From contig NZ_VFIY01000004.1 of assembly GCF_006385175.1 (NCBI RefSeq), positions 124,001-188,000 of the forward strand: a stretch of DNA of 64,000 bases, given 5' to 3'. Made by a program: the position numbers and the translations under genes. This DNA is from Emcibacter nanhaiensis (GTDB lineage Bacteria > Pseudomonadota > Alphaproteobacteria > Sphingomonadales > Emcibacteraceae). Below, one piece after another: positions 40,273 to 47,794 of this stretch (positions are counted from its first letter, which is position 1; every line of letters begins with the position of its first letter). Below the pieces are notes generated by a model. It was not told the origin of the DNA. It saw only the letters and a list, made by a program, of their open reading frames with translations, and made no database searches.

Positions 40273-41835
40273 TCAGGCCACTTGACTGGAACATCTTGGA
40301 AAAGCTTCCTCGGGAGGAAGGCTTTCGGAAGGCTTCTCCGGTATCTTTCTGTCTGCAAGCAGCGCCTTAAAGGTGGCCTTGATGCTTTGGGCATTCTCGG
40401 ACACCAGTTCTCCCATCAGATGCAAAGCCTCCGGCTCTGTGGGCAGGCCGCCATGGGCGAGGGCGCACAGCACCTCCCCGGAGGCTTGAAGCCGGAAACA
40501 GGGTTCTTCAATATCCATCAGGCTGGCTGAGGAACTGATCTGAGTGTCGTCGCACAACTGGGTTGGTTCAGGACTATCTTCAGGCTCGTCTTGATCCTTA
40601 GATGGGTTGTTAGTTAGGGGGTCTTCTTTGCTACTTTTGAGCTCCCGCATCTTGTCGAACAGGCCGTAGATGCAGTCTCTCAGGTGAGAAACCCGTTCCT
40701 TACAGACATTGACCATCAAATAAAGCCGGTCCTTCTCTAGTTCCTGATCTTCCGTATGAACGAAATGCAGGACATCTGCTGCACGCATGGCGTCACAGGC
40801 TGGGCCTTCAAGGTCCCAGACCGCATGATAGAACTGATTGAGGGAGGACTGGTCTATCTCCGCTTTATGGCCCGGTTCCACAGGCCGGGCAGGCAGTACC
40901 TCCTTCTGAAACTCAGTGCTGATCTCAAGCCAGTCATTGTCCGGCTTGCCGGTATGGCCGTCTTTAAGGGCGGACAGTTTAAGGCGGCAGAGATAACGGA
41001 CCATCCGCAACAGGTCCTCTGACCGGCCAATCATTTGATCAAGCAATCGCGCATCCGGGCAGTAGTGGTCTGAGAAACGGACTCCTGTAAAGGCAGTGCG
41101 CAGATAGTGAAAGCTCTGCTTCCCGCCTTTACCGGCCCAAGGCAATTGAAGTTCCGGATGAATGCTTTCAGCCAATTCCCGGAGCGTGATCAGAGTGTGG
41201 TAATAGGGCCGCTGCAGGGTATGAACCCGCATGAAGGCGAGATAGGCTTGTTCTGCCGCCAGATGAAGCATTATGGTGGCAGGTTCAAACTCTCTTTCCA
41301 AATGGTGACGATAAGCTCCCTGCAGAAAGTAACAGGCCAACGTCCAGTCGTGTTCGAAAAACTCCTTGGCTTTGGAATGATGAATATCAGGGGTGGGGTT
41401 TTCGGGAGCAGACAGAAGGTCCAGGCCACGATCCCCGGACTGGTAGAGGATGATGCCATTCTCTGCTATGCGGTCGTAAAAGGCATAACCGTTCCGGAGT
41501 TTGGCGTTCACAGTCTCCTGTGTCTCGAACGTCAGGGCGACGGGGGTGGATACGACATCGAGGCTATTGAGAAAGACCTCGGCCATCTCTACCGGCCAGA
41601 CAAAGGCGGGAAGCAGCTTATTGACGATCACCAGAAGATGATAGCGGGACGGGGTAACTTCCTGATCCTCAGCAGTCCATTCCCCGTGCAGGATTACATA
41701 CCGGATACGGGACCGTCGCTGTTTGCGGCTCGAACAGGTGCGGGCCGTCTTATCATATTGCTCAACGAGGGATCGACAGATGAAGTCCAATTCTTCTTGG
41801 ATTTTTGGGGTAAAATTTTTGGTAGTGACGATCAT
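40273..41835 (-). CDS. Degenerate nucleotidyltransferase-HEPN fusion protein
   Basis: 520 residues. N-terminal residues about 10-125 follow the minimal nucleotidyltransferase pattern, but the motif is decayed: YVILHGEWTAEDQEVTPSRY, then HLLVIV sits where active enzymes have GS-x-x-x-G and D-x-D. Residues about 155-290 look like a HEPN domain (ACYFLQGAYRHHLEREFEP, ATIMLHLAAEQAYLAFMRVH, YYHTLITLRELAESIHPEL). The C-terminal 230 residues are unique to it, partly acidic and low in complexity. HEPN proteins are often RNases, and MNT partners antitoxins; here both are in one chain. GGGGAG precedes the ATG. Divergent from the XRE gene. Confidence 0.7.
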   Translation of the reverse strand: MIVTTKNFTPKIQEELDFICRSLVEQYDKTARTCSSRKQRRSRIRYVILHGEWTAEDQEVTPSRYHLLVIVNKLLPAFVWPVEMAEVFLNSLDVVSTPVALTFETQETVNAKLRNGYAFYDRIAENGIILYQSGDRGLDLLSAPENPTPDIHHSKAKEFFEHDWTLACYFLQGAYRHHLEREFEPATIMLHLAAEQAYLAFMRVHTLQRPYYHTLITLRELAESIHPELQLPWAGKGGKQSFHYLRTAFTGVRFSDHYCPDARLLDQMIGRSEDLLRMVRYLCRLKLSALKDGHTGKPDNDWLEISTEFQKEVLPARPVEPGHKAEIDQSSLNQFYHAVWDLEGPACDAMRAADVLHFVHTEDQELEKDRLYLMVNVCKERVSHLRDCIYGLFDKMRELKSSKEDPLTNNPSKDQDEPEDSPEPTQLCDDTQISSSASLMDIEEPCFRLQASGEVLCALAHGGLPTEPEALHLMGELVSENAQSIKATFKALLADRKIPEKPSESLPPEEAFPRCSSQVA

Positions 41836-42013
41836 GTGGATTCTCCCCTATAAGTAAAGAGGGAAGCCGTGCATTTGTTGATTAACAACAGGGGATTATC
41901 TGTGCTAAGAATTGACTTAGCCATGTCAGCCTCCTTAGAAGGTTGGTGTGGTCAGACTCGGCAGGGTGTTGCTGCACCTTGTCGGGTCGCATAGTTACTT
42001 AAAAATAGTATAA

Positions 42014-42030
42014 ATACGTAATATACGTAT
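42014..42030. promoter_or_regulatory. Palindromic operator candidate of the XRE regulator
   Basis: Perfect inverted repeat ATACGTA-ATA-TACGTAT, 45 bases before the XRE gene in the 239-base divergent region. A single similar half-site (ATTACGTA) recurs just after that gene at about 42350. The size fits a small Cro/CI-type dimer. The same region has a 10-bp GC-rich hairpin at about 41965-41990. Confidence 0.55.
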
Positions 42031-42074
42031 CATGATTGATGGGATAAAACAATAACAAAATGCAGATTCCTTAG

Positions 42075-42317
42075 ATGACAGATATCACTCCGGCTCAGTG
42101 CCGCGCAGCCCGCTCAATGCTCAACTGGTCGCAAGCTGATCTTGCCAAGGCAGCTTCAGTAGCGACGAAGACCATTTCAGATTTTGAGAAGGGCGCTAAG
42201 AATCCGCGCCCGGCGATCATGGTTGTCATCAAACAGGCTTTCGAAGCGGCAGGTTTGATCTTCCTCGCCGACGGTGAAACCCTTCCCGGCGGCCCCGGTG
42301 TCCGTTTGAAGAAGTAA
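42075..42317 (+). CDS. XRE-type helix-turn-helix regulator
   Basis: 80 residues. Cro/CI fold: TPAQCRAARSMLNWSQADLA, KAASVATKTISDFEKGAKNP, and a C-terminal helix VVIKQAFEAAGLIFLAD followed by a Gly/Pro tail. This short type often controls a neighbouring toxin-like or mobile-element gene. It is divergent from the MNT-HEPN gene, with a palindrome between, so mutual regulation is likely but unproven. Confidence 0.85.
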   Translation: MTDITPAQCRAARSMLNWSQADLAKAASVATKTISDFEKGAKNPRPAIMVVIKQAFEAAGLIFLADGETLPGGPGVRLKK

Positions 42318-42484
42318 CACCCGTCATTCCCGTGCAAACGGAAATCTCTAATTACGTACCATAGTATCCGATTACATATTTATTTTCGAATATGGGTGAT
42401 TTTTTCTGAGCTTTATGCGCTAAAGGTAATGGACGCTTCTGAGGATACAAGAAGCCCGTAACGCATTTATGTAATGGAGAGAAA

Positions 42485-42691
42485 ATGGCTAGATATTATG
42501 TAAACGAAAACGCCCAATCTGGTGGAGAACATGAAGTACATAGGGGAGATTGCAGCTGGTTGCCCAAGCGAGAAAACCGCATTTACCTGGGGGACTTTTC
42601 TTCATGTCATCCTGCTATTTCCGCGGCCAGGGCACATTTTTTAAACGTCGATGGTTGTGCCCATTGCTGTCCGGCGTGCCACACCAAGTGA
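42485..42691 (+). CDS. Small Cys/His-containing conserved protein
   Basis: 68 residues: ARYYVNENAQSGGEHEVHRG, then DCSWLPKRENRIYLGDFSSC and CAHCCPACHTK at the end. I recall near-identical short proteins across many unrelated bacteria, without known function. The terminal cysteines and several His suggest metal binding. GGAGAG lies 5 bases before the ATG, supporting expression. Confidence 0.75.
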   Translation: MARYYVNENAQSGGEHEVHRGDCSWLPKRENRIYLGDFSSCHPAISAARAHFLNVDGCAHCCPACHTK

Positions 42692-42810
42692 ATATGCTTA
42701 AGGCTTGATATTACAACGGCACCCTGCAATATCGCCGGAAAAGAAACCAGCCGGCGGTCCGGGAGTTTAGGTAAAAAACAGACACAGACGTCTAATCAAA
42801 GATAGTCAAA

Positions 42811-42841
42811 TTGGACAAATTTCACTCTTTGGCTGTATACT
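42811..42841 (+). promoter_or_regulatory. Promoter candidate for the membrane protein-ImmA-Beta operon
   Basis: TTGGAC (42811-42816) and TATACT (42836-42841) with a 19-base spacer, 30 bases before the first gene. The -10 is good and the spacing slightly long. A short inverted repeat AAATT-GGACA-AATTT overlaps the -35. Confidence 0.5.
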
Positions 42842-42870
42842 AGAGAAATTCATTACTTGGGGTGGAAAAA

Positions 42871-43521
42871 ATGAAGGCAAAATTCCTTACAGCTCTGATG
42901 GTTATAGCGTCAATTGTGTTTGGCACCTTAATAGGTGTGGGAATTTCGTACTTCTTTCTAAATTCTTATGAAGCTTCGGGCTGGGTGTTAAATTCCGGTG
43001 CAAATGAATTAAGGGATTTATCCCCAGAAGAAAAGATAGCACTTGCGGAAATGGTAATCAGTAGGAATGTTTTCTCTGCTTCTGACTTGCTTGGGAGCTT
43101 CACATCTTATTACCATTTTCTCATCTCAATTCTACTTACAATCATCGTAGTAATGGCAGGTTTTATTACCTTTAATTTCTACAAGAGCAAAGAAGAACAT
43201 GACAGTATTCTTAAAAACAGGCTGAATGAACTAATAAAGAACTTTGATAGAAGAATAGGTAAAAAGGAAGCAGTCGATCATTTAGAAGATTATGAAGCTC
43301 TTCATGATTACCTCGAACAAAAGATAGTAAGTTTAATTGAAGATTCAGAAGACCTTCAAGACCATTTGGATTGGCAAATTGAGAACATAAGTACAGAAGC
43401 GTTGGATGAAGCTATAATTGACAGAGTAATGTTGTACAACATATGCCAAAACATAAGATGCAAAAATGGTGAACCTCTAGAATTAGTCGAAGGGCCAGAG
43501 GAGGCTGACAATGCTGGGTAA
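42871..43521 (+). CDS. Two-helix membrane protein, first gene of the ImmA-Beta operon
   Basis: About 216 residues. Membrane helices at about 4-28 (ALMVIASIVFGTLIGVGISY) and 80-102 (FLISILLTIIVVMAGFITF), with a 50-residue loop between, probably periplasmic, then a cytoplasmic, acidic, helical C-terminal half (DHLEDYEALHDYLEQKIVSL). No family recognised. The start has GGGGTGG just upstream; GTG 42862 is an alternative. It overlaps the peptidase gene by 11 bases, so the two should be produced together; it could be a membrane effector or sensor. Confidence 0.75.
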   Translation: MKAKFLTALMVIASIVFGTLIGVGISYFFLNSYEASGWVLNSGANELRDLSPEEKIALAEMVISRNVFSASDLLGSFTSYYHFLISILLTIIVVMAGFITFNFYKSKEEHDSILKNRLNELIKNFDRRIGKKEAVDHLEDYEALHDYLEQKIVSLIEDSEDLQDHLDWQIENISTEALDEAIIDRVMLYNICQNIRCKNGEPLELVEGPEEADNAG

Positions 43522-44101
43522 CAACTTAGACCAAATAGTATCATCACTTACTGCAGAAGCTCCTGTGATAGAAATGCATGACGGTGAAATTCCCGAATTC
43601 GGCTATAGCGACGATAGTTCTAGAGCTCTTACTTGGTTAAGGGGGGTAAACACGTCGACATCGGATAAATTTGACATTGAAGGTGTCCTCGAAAGTTTGA
43701 ATGTTAAAACACATTATGAAGAAATGGGTTCTGACAATGACCTTTCTGGCTACATCGAGAAGCGCCATAATGGTTGGCATATTGGTGTAAATAAATATGA
43801 GGTTCCAGGACGCCAAAGATTTACATTGGCTCATGAATTAGCCCATTTGTTGTTTCATCGACAAATTATCCAAGGGCGATTTGAAGAAGCCATAAAATTA
43901 TTTAGAAGTGGTGATAACACAAAGCATATAGAGATGGAGGCCAATGCTTTTGCAGCTGAACTTCTAATGCCAAGTTCTCGTTTTCGTGAATTATGGCAAA
44001 GTGATACCTCTCTTGACGAAATCTCAAATGCCTTTGCTGTTTCCCGTTATGCCGCAGAATTTAGAGCTAAAAAATTAAGCCTTCCAAGGAAACAGGTTTA
44101 A
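43511..44101 (+). CDS. ImmA/IrrE family metallopeptidase
   Basis: 196 residues. Zinc motif H-E-L-A-H at residues 108-112 in RFTLAHELAHLLFHRQ, third ligand Glu143 in IEMEANAFAAELLMP, the classic M78 layout. No HTH is fused. In ICEBs1 and Deinococcus, such peptidases cleave a repressor upon damage; here no obvious repressor substrate is in the operon. Overlap with the membrane protein gene (11 bases) and a 6-base gap to the Beta gene show tight coupling. Confidence 0.92.
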   Translation: MLGNNLDQIVSSLTAEAPVIEMHDGEIPEFGYSDDSSRALTWLRGVNTSTSDKFDIEGVLESLNVKTHYEEMGSDNDLSGYIEKRHNGWHIGVNKYEVPGRQRFTLAHELAHLLFHRQIIQGRFEEAIKLFRSGDNTKHIEMEANAFAAELLMPSSRFRELWQSDTSLDEISNAFAVSRYAAEFRAKKLSLPRKQV

Positions 44102-44107
44102 GACACG

Positions 44108-45232
44108 ATGGTATATTTCCCTCAAATCAAAACAACCACCGCCGAACTGAAAGCGTTTAAAAACCTGCACTCAAGAGAAGATGATGAAATTGTAGTTCCG
44201 ATTTTGCAGCTCACAAAACCTCGGCTCTCGAGAACATTAGATCCTTTGCAGTCTCTCGAGAACCATATGGAACGTGTTTTTAAACGTATAGGTAAGAACA
44301 AAAAAACTATTGTCGACATCACGCAAGATGAAACGTACCAAGATGCAAATTTAAATCAGTTCATTCATGATTCATCAGACGGATATATTCACTGGATTAA
44401 TCACCTCAACATAATACGTACAGATTACAATAAAAACATTATTCCAAGTGTTATAGGCAAAGCCGCCCCCGATACACTTCCTGAATTAATAAGACAAATT
44501 GATAGTTTATATAACGATTACGATAATTTCTCGATCAGGTTACCTGCAAATGTGGGGGAAGACTTTTCGAAACTTCAAGAAATGTTTGATTTGCTGGGGC
44601 TAACTGAAAAAACAGACAAACTTTATGTCCTGTTTGACTTCAACTACGTTGGAAGCCCCCATATTGAAGAGCTGAAGGGGACAATAAATGTATTGGATGA
44701 AAAGCTATGGGATCTCAATTGGCAAAGCACGAACGTGATACTCTTTAGCTCTTGCCCTTCTAGTTTTCGTATAGGCAATCGCAATCCCGGGACATTAGAA
44801 CAGCAGAATATGGCGGAATACGAAATTCTAGAATATGTACAGAATCATTGTGATGGAATAAGCTATGGTGATTATGCGTATATTCATCCTGAACGGACTG
44901 ATGGTGGTGGTTTTTGGCTACCTCGTATTGACTACCCTGCTGCTGATCAAATTTGTTACTACATGAGGGAATTCAACAAAGACATGTCTCGTAATCCGAA
45001 CACCGGAAAGCTGACAATTGAAACAACAGTGCCTAATGATAAAGCCTACAAGAATATTTCTGAAAATATTTCGCACGAATTTTTTTTCCAGAATGACCCA
45101 CTCCAAAGTTGGGGACGCAATCAAATATTGGAAAACATATCTGCCGACAAAGTCACGGGAAAGAGCCCTCAACATTACATAGCGGTTAGATCAAACATTC
45201 ACATGGAGAGAGTGATATCCTTTATGCGCTGA
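44108..45232 (+). CDS. Beta-protein family protein (sce7725-like)
   Basis: 374 residues. YFPQIKTTTAELKAFKNLHS and IVVPILQLTKPRL at the start, a central DFNYVGSPHIEELKG, and the ending SPQHYIAVRSNIHMERVISF match the Beta-protein family (named, as I recall, from phage genes and often annotated as sce7725). It has a TIM-barrel-like alternation of strands and helices. Function unknown. It is the third gene of the operon, and its stop abuts the stop of the convergent sce7726-type gene without a base between. The two families often travel together. Confidence 0.82.
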   Translation: MVYFPQIKTTTAELKAFKNLHSREDDEIVVPILQLTKPRLSRTLDPLQSLENHMERVFKRIGKNKKTIVDITQDETYQDANLNQFIHDSSDGYIHWINHLNIIRTDYNKNIIPSVIGKAAPDTLPELIRQIDSLYNDYDNFSIRLPANVGEDFSKLQEMFDLLGLTEKTDKLYVLFDFNYVGSPHIEELKGTINVLDEKLWDLNWQSTNVILFSSCPSSFRIGNRNPGTLEQQNMAEYEILEYVQNHCDGISYGDYAYIHPERTDGGGFWLPRIDYPAADQICYYMREFNKDMSRNPNTGKLTIETTVPNDKAYKNISENISHEFFFQNDPLQSWGRNQILENISADKVTGKSPQHYIAVRSNIHMERVISFMR

Positions 45233-45835
45233 TTAATAACTACTTTGAAGATAATACAAGTCTGTCAGAGTAGTGCGCATTCCTCTATCAGAGATGAAGT
45301 TAGTATAATTTTTGTGATATTTATCGAACAATGCCTCGTAAAAATACTTCTTCAACGTTTGCAAAGTAGTTTCGCTTTCAACATATCGTCTTTGACTGTG
45401 CAGTGCTTTATCCACCCTACTGTTTTTGGTTAACTTGCTAATATCCTGCCCAGGCAGAGCAAGTGTCAAACTGTGTTTGCAAAGTCTTTTATTCTCCTTC
45501 GATTTCCTCACAACGGATATTGAAGAATCTTCAACAAGCATAATTCCTGTTTTTGGTGAAATTAATTTTCTTGCAGTGGCGAGGTGCTTTTTGGTTGTTA
45601 CCAAATAGCAAAATGAGAATGTGTGATTGTAGTCGCTTACCTGATCTAAAAGTTTGGTAAGCGAATCTCTATCACTTTTAATTTCAAAGGCAGTAATGGA
45701 GTTGTTCGCTAAGTGAATTAAATCGGCTTTTCTATAACCTTGATAAAAGGGAACTTCAGATGCAATCAAAGTACAATCATCTTGATCGATTAGAAAATCG
45801 ATTAATTTAACTTTGATTTGATCTGCATCTAACAC
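45233..45835 (-). CDS. sce7726 family protein, PD-(D/E)xK nuclease-like
   Basis: 200 residues. The N-terminal third has the nuclease-like pattern: Glu27 in ASEVPF, Asp38 in RKADLIHL, and Glu51-Ile-Lys53 in ITAFEIKSDRDSL. This matches the restriction-endonuclease-like fold of sce7726 proteins. The C-terminal half is basic and helical. GTG start with AGGGGGTG upstream. It converges exactly with the Beta gene, which suggests a functional unit with separately controlled halves. Confidence 0.8.
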   Translation of the reverse strand: MLDADQIKVKLIDFLIDQDDCTLIASEVPFYQGYRKADLIHLANNSITAFEIKSDRDSLTKLLDQVSDYNHTFSFCYLVTTKKHLATARKLISPKTGIMLVEDSSISVVRKSKENKRLCKHSLTLALPGQDISKLTKNSRVDKALHSQRRYVESETTLQTLKKYFYEALFDKYHKNYTNFISDRGMRTTLTDLYYLQSSY

Positions 45836-46486
45836 AGTAACACCCCCTATTTTTCTCGATTAAATGAAAAGGTTACAGACAAGATAAATAGCCAATATAC
45901 TCAGTAAATAATGCCTGCTCACTAGTTTTACCAAAGGCTGAAAAATATAACAAATTCTTAGTAATATATCTTTTGCGGAATTGTCCTATGACACTGCAGC
46001 GGCTCGCTCTTTTGTTTTTTGACCAGGGAATAAAGAGATCGTGCCAGCAACGACGAAGGCCAGGGGGAAGATGGTCCGATCTCCCTGCTATCTGAGCTTC
46101 AAATCTGCTATACTTGATTGTGCAGCTTCTACAGCTGTGGGGCCTCCGTTTTAGGTTCGATCCCCCCAAGCGAATAAAAGCGGGGGCCCATTCTTTTCCC
46201 AAAAAGTCCCTCTATTCTCCGCCCTGAATTGGTCTCTGAAAAAAAAGGCTAAAAAGGCAGTTTTAGTAGATTTTGTAAACTTCACACGCCATTCACCTTC
46301 AGTTGTTTACTTTCCGGTGGAGCCAATCTTCCAGCATACTGAATCAATTGGCCTTTTATGAACCTGTATAGGTAAACAGGGTTCTCATTTGGGTTTACAA
46401 AATCTCTCTTTGTCTTAGTGAGTGTCTTTTCTTTCAAAGACTTATTGGGCTTGTCGTGTTTTCAATTTTTGCCATTTCAGTAAACG
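45836..46486. other. Gene-free stretch with nested inverted repeats
   Basis: Reading frames here lack ribosome sites and family features. The left part holds the sce7726 promoter. The right part holds nested repeats at 46268-46405 (listed separately). It is AT-rich up to 46.0 kb and then of mixed composition. Confidence 0.5.
46268..46405. repeat. Nested inverted repeats downstream of the relaxase gene
   Basis: Outer perfect 13-bp pair AGATTTTGTAAAC (46268-46280) and GTTTACAAAATCT (46393-46405). Inner perfect 7-bp pair TGTTTAC (46304-46310) and GTAAACA (46372-46378). All four share the hexamer GTTTAC. Not a terminator (no T-run, wide spacing). Possible protein-binding array, transfer origin, or small non-autonomous element. 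Confidence 0.6.
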
Positions 46487-47794
46487 CTATTCCGCTTCAT
46501 TCTCCGGATCGTTTTCTCGGTCTTTTCGACGCTTGATGGGACCCGGTCCATCCTCTTCATATTTCAGGGAGAGGTGGCCGGTCTTTGAGGTAAGGGCCAG
46601 CCTCAGGCCAGGTTGGTTCCCGGAGTGTTTGAAGGCCAGGAGAGCCAGGCCCAATTGTCGGCCAACTTTGATGGCTTCCTTCTCCCTTGCAGCATCGGAA
46701 GAGGGGGAGCCGTTTTTTTGCTTCTTGGGCGAGTCCGGAGACGACCTGTTTCTGTGTTTGCCTGTCACCTGTAGACCTGAACAGGTTGACGGGTTTTTCT
46801 CAGGAGAAGGGATAAGTTCTGAGTCATTTAAACGCTCTGTTGTTTTGAATTGTTTGACGTCAAACCCCATGTCCCGCGCTTCTTTGCGCCATTGTTTGAG
46901 AAGATGATTCCGGCCCCTGACGACTTTCTTCCTGCGGGTCTGCAAGGCGGCAATCTCCCTCAGCCGGGCAGAAGAATATCCTTTCTTCTCCACTTCTTCA
47001 TTGATGGCCTGCTGACGTTTGGAGAAGGCTTTCTCTACATGGAGGGGAACAGTCTTGATCCCGAAGCCGTTCTCCGCGTCCCGGGTGTCATAGCCGAGAC
47101 TGTCCATTTCCTGTCTCAAGCAGCGGAGATAGATATGGTCCGCTTGCTTTTGCGCCCGGTACAAGTCTCGGCTGACAATGGCTCCCCAAGTGCCATCCTT
47201 GCGCGGAGCCATGTTGAAGATAAAACTATGGGTGTGGAGCTGGGGATCAAGATCCCGGCTGGTCTCATGATCGAATTGGGCCATCAGAAGTCCCGCCGTG
47301 GCTTCCTTGATTTTTCCGGCCTTGCCCCGGCGGGCAAAAGCCGCATGGTCTTCCAGCCAGCTACTGGCTGCCGCCACGGCTTTCTGTTGAGCGGCCTGGA
47401 TCTCCTGTCTTTCTTTCTCAGGAGAGAGCGCCCAAACCACGGAGACGGCTTTCGGGGCGCTGAAGGTCATGTCCCAGCCTGAAGAATGGACCTTGCTGTT
47501 GCCACCCTTCTTCACTAGTTGCTCTTGTGTCAGGGGATCATAGCCGGTGAGGGCGGCCTTGAAGGGGGCTTCATGGATAGGGTCTTTCAGCCGGAGCCGG
47601 TCGGCTGCTTTTCCCGCCCATCGTCCGGGCTCGGGACCATCTTTAAAGTCCTGGCTCTTGAGATAATAGTCGCTGTCCCTCCCGGGGGCCTGGCCTTTCT
47701 GCCCCCGGGAGGTCTCTAGGTTGTCCTGCGCCAAATGACTGTAATAGGAGAGGGCGGCGTCTGCATTGCCACGCGCTGAGATGCTGGCGGTCAT
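46487..47794 (-). CDS. MobF-family relaxase, relaxase domain only
   Basis: 435 residues. TrwC/TraI-type relaxase: N-terminal tyrosines Tyr17-Tyr18 (and Tyr43-Tyr44), SSGWDMTFSAPKAVSVVWAL, and the three-His metal site His176, His187, His189 (LDPQLHTHSFIFN). Typical MobF proteins continue with a RecD-like helicase to about 1000 residues; here the chain ends after a helical segment and a Ser/Lys/Pro-rich tail. It would nick oriT and lead the strand through a helper channel. Its ATG overlaps the coupling-protein stop (ATGA). Confidence 0.88.
   Translation of the reverse strand: MTASISARGNADAALSYYSHLAQDNLETSRGQKGQAPGRDSDYYLKSQDFKDGPEPGRWAGKAADRLRLKDPIHEAPFKAALTGYDPLTQEQLVKKGGNSKVHSSGWDMTFSAPKAVSVVWALSPEKERQEIQAAQQKAVAAASSWLEDHAAFARRGKAGKIKEATAGLLMAQFDHETSRDLDPQLHTHSFIFNMAPRKDGTWGAIVSRDLYRAQKQADHIYLRCLRQEMDSLGYDTRDAENGFGIKTVPLHVEKAFSKRQQAINEEVEKKGYSSARLREIAALQTRRKKVVRGRNHLLKQWRKEARDMGFDVKQFKTTERLNDSELIPSPEKNPSTCSGLQVTGKHRNRSSPDSPKKQKNGSPSSDAAREKEAIKVGRQLGLALLAFKHSGNQPGLRLALTSKTGHLSLKYEEDGPGPIKRRKDRENDPENEAE

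Noticed and set aside
41923-41994. 24-codon ATG frame upstream of the XRE gene
   Set aside because: Lies over a GC-rich hairpin, no ribosome site; likely chance.
46125-46185. tRNA-like GGTTCGATCC segment
   Set aside because: The flanking bases do not pair into a T-stem and no acceptor or anticodon arm can be built.
45873-46202. 109-codon minus-strand frame in the gap
   Set aside because: No ribosome site, no recognisable domain, mixed composition.
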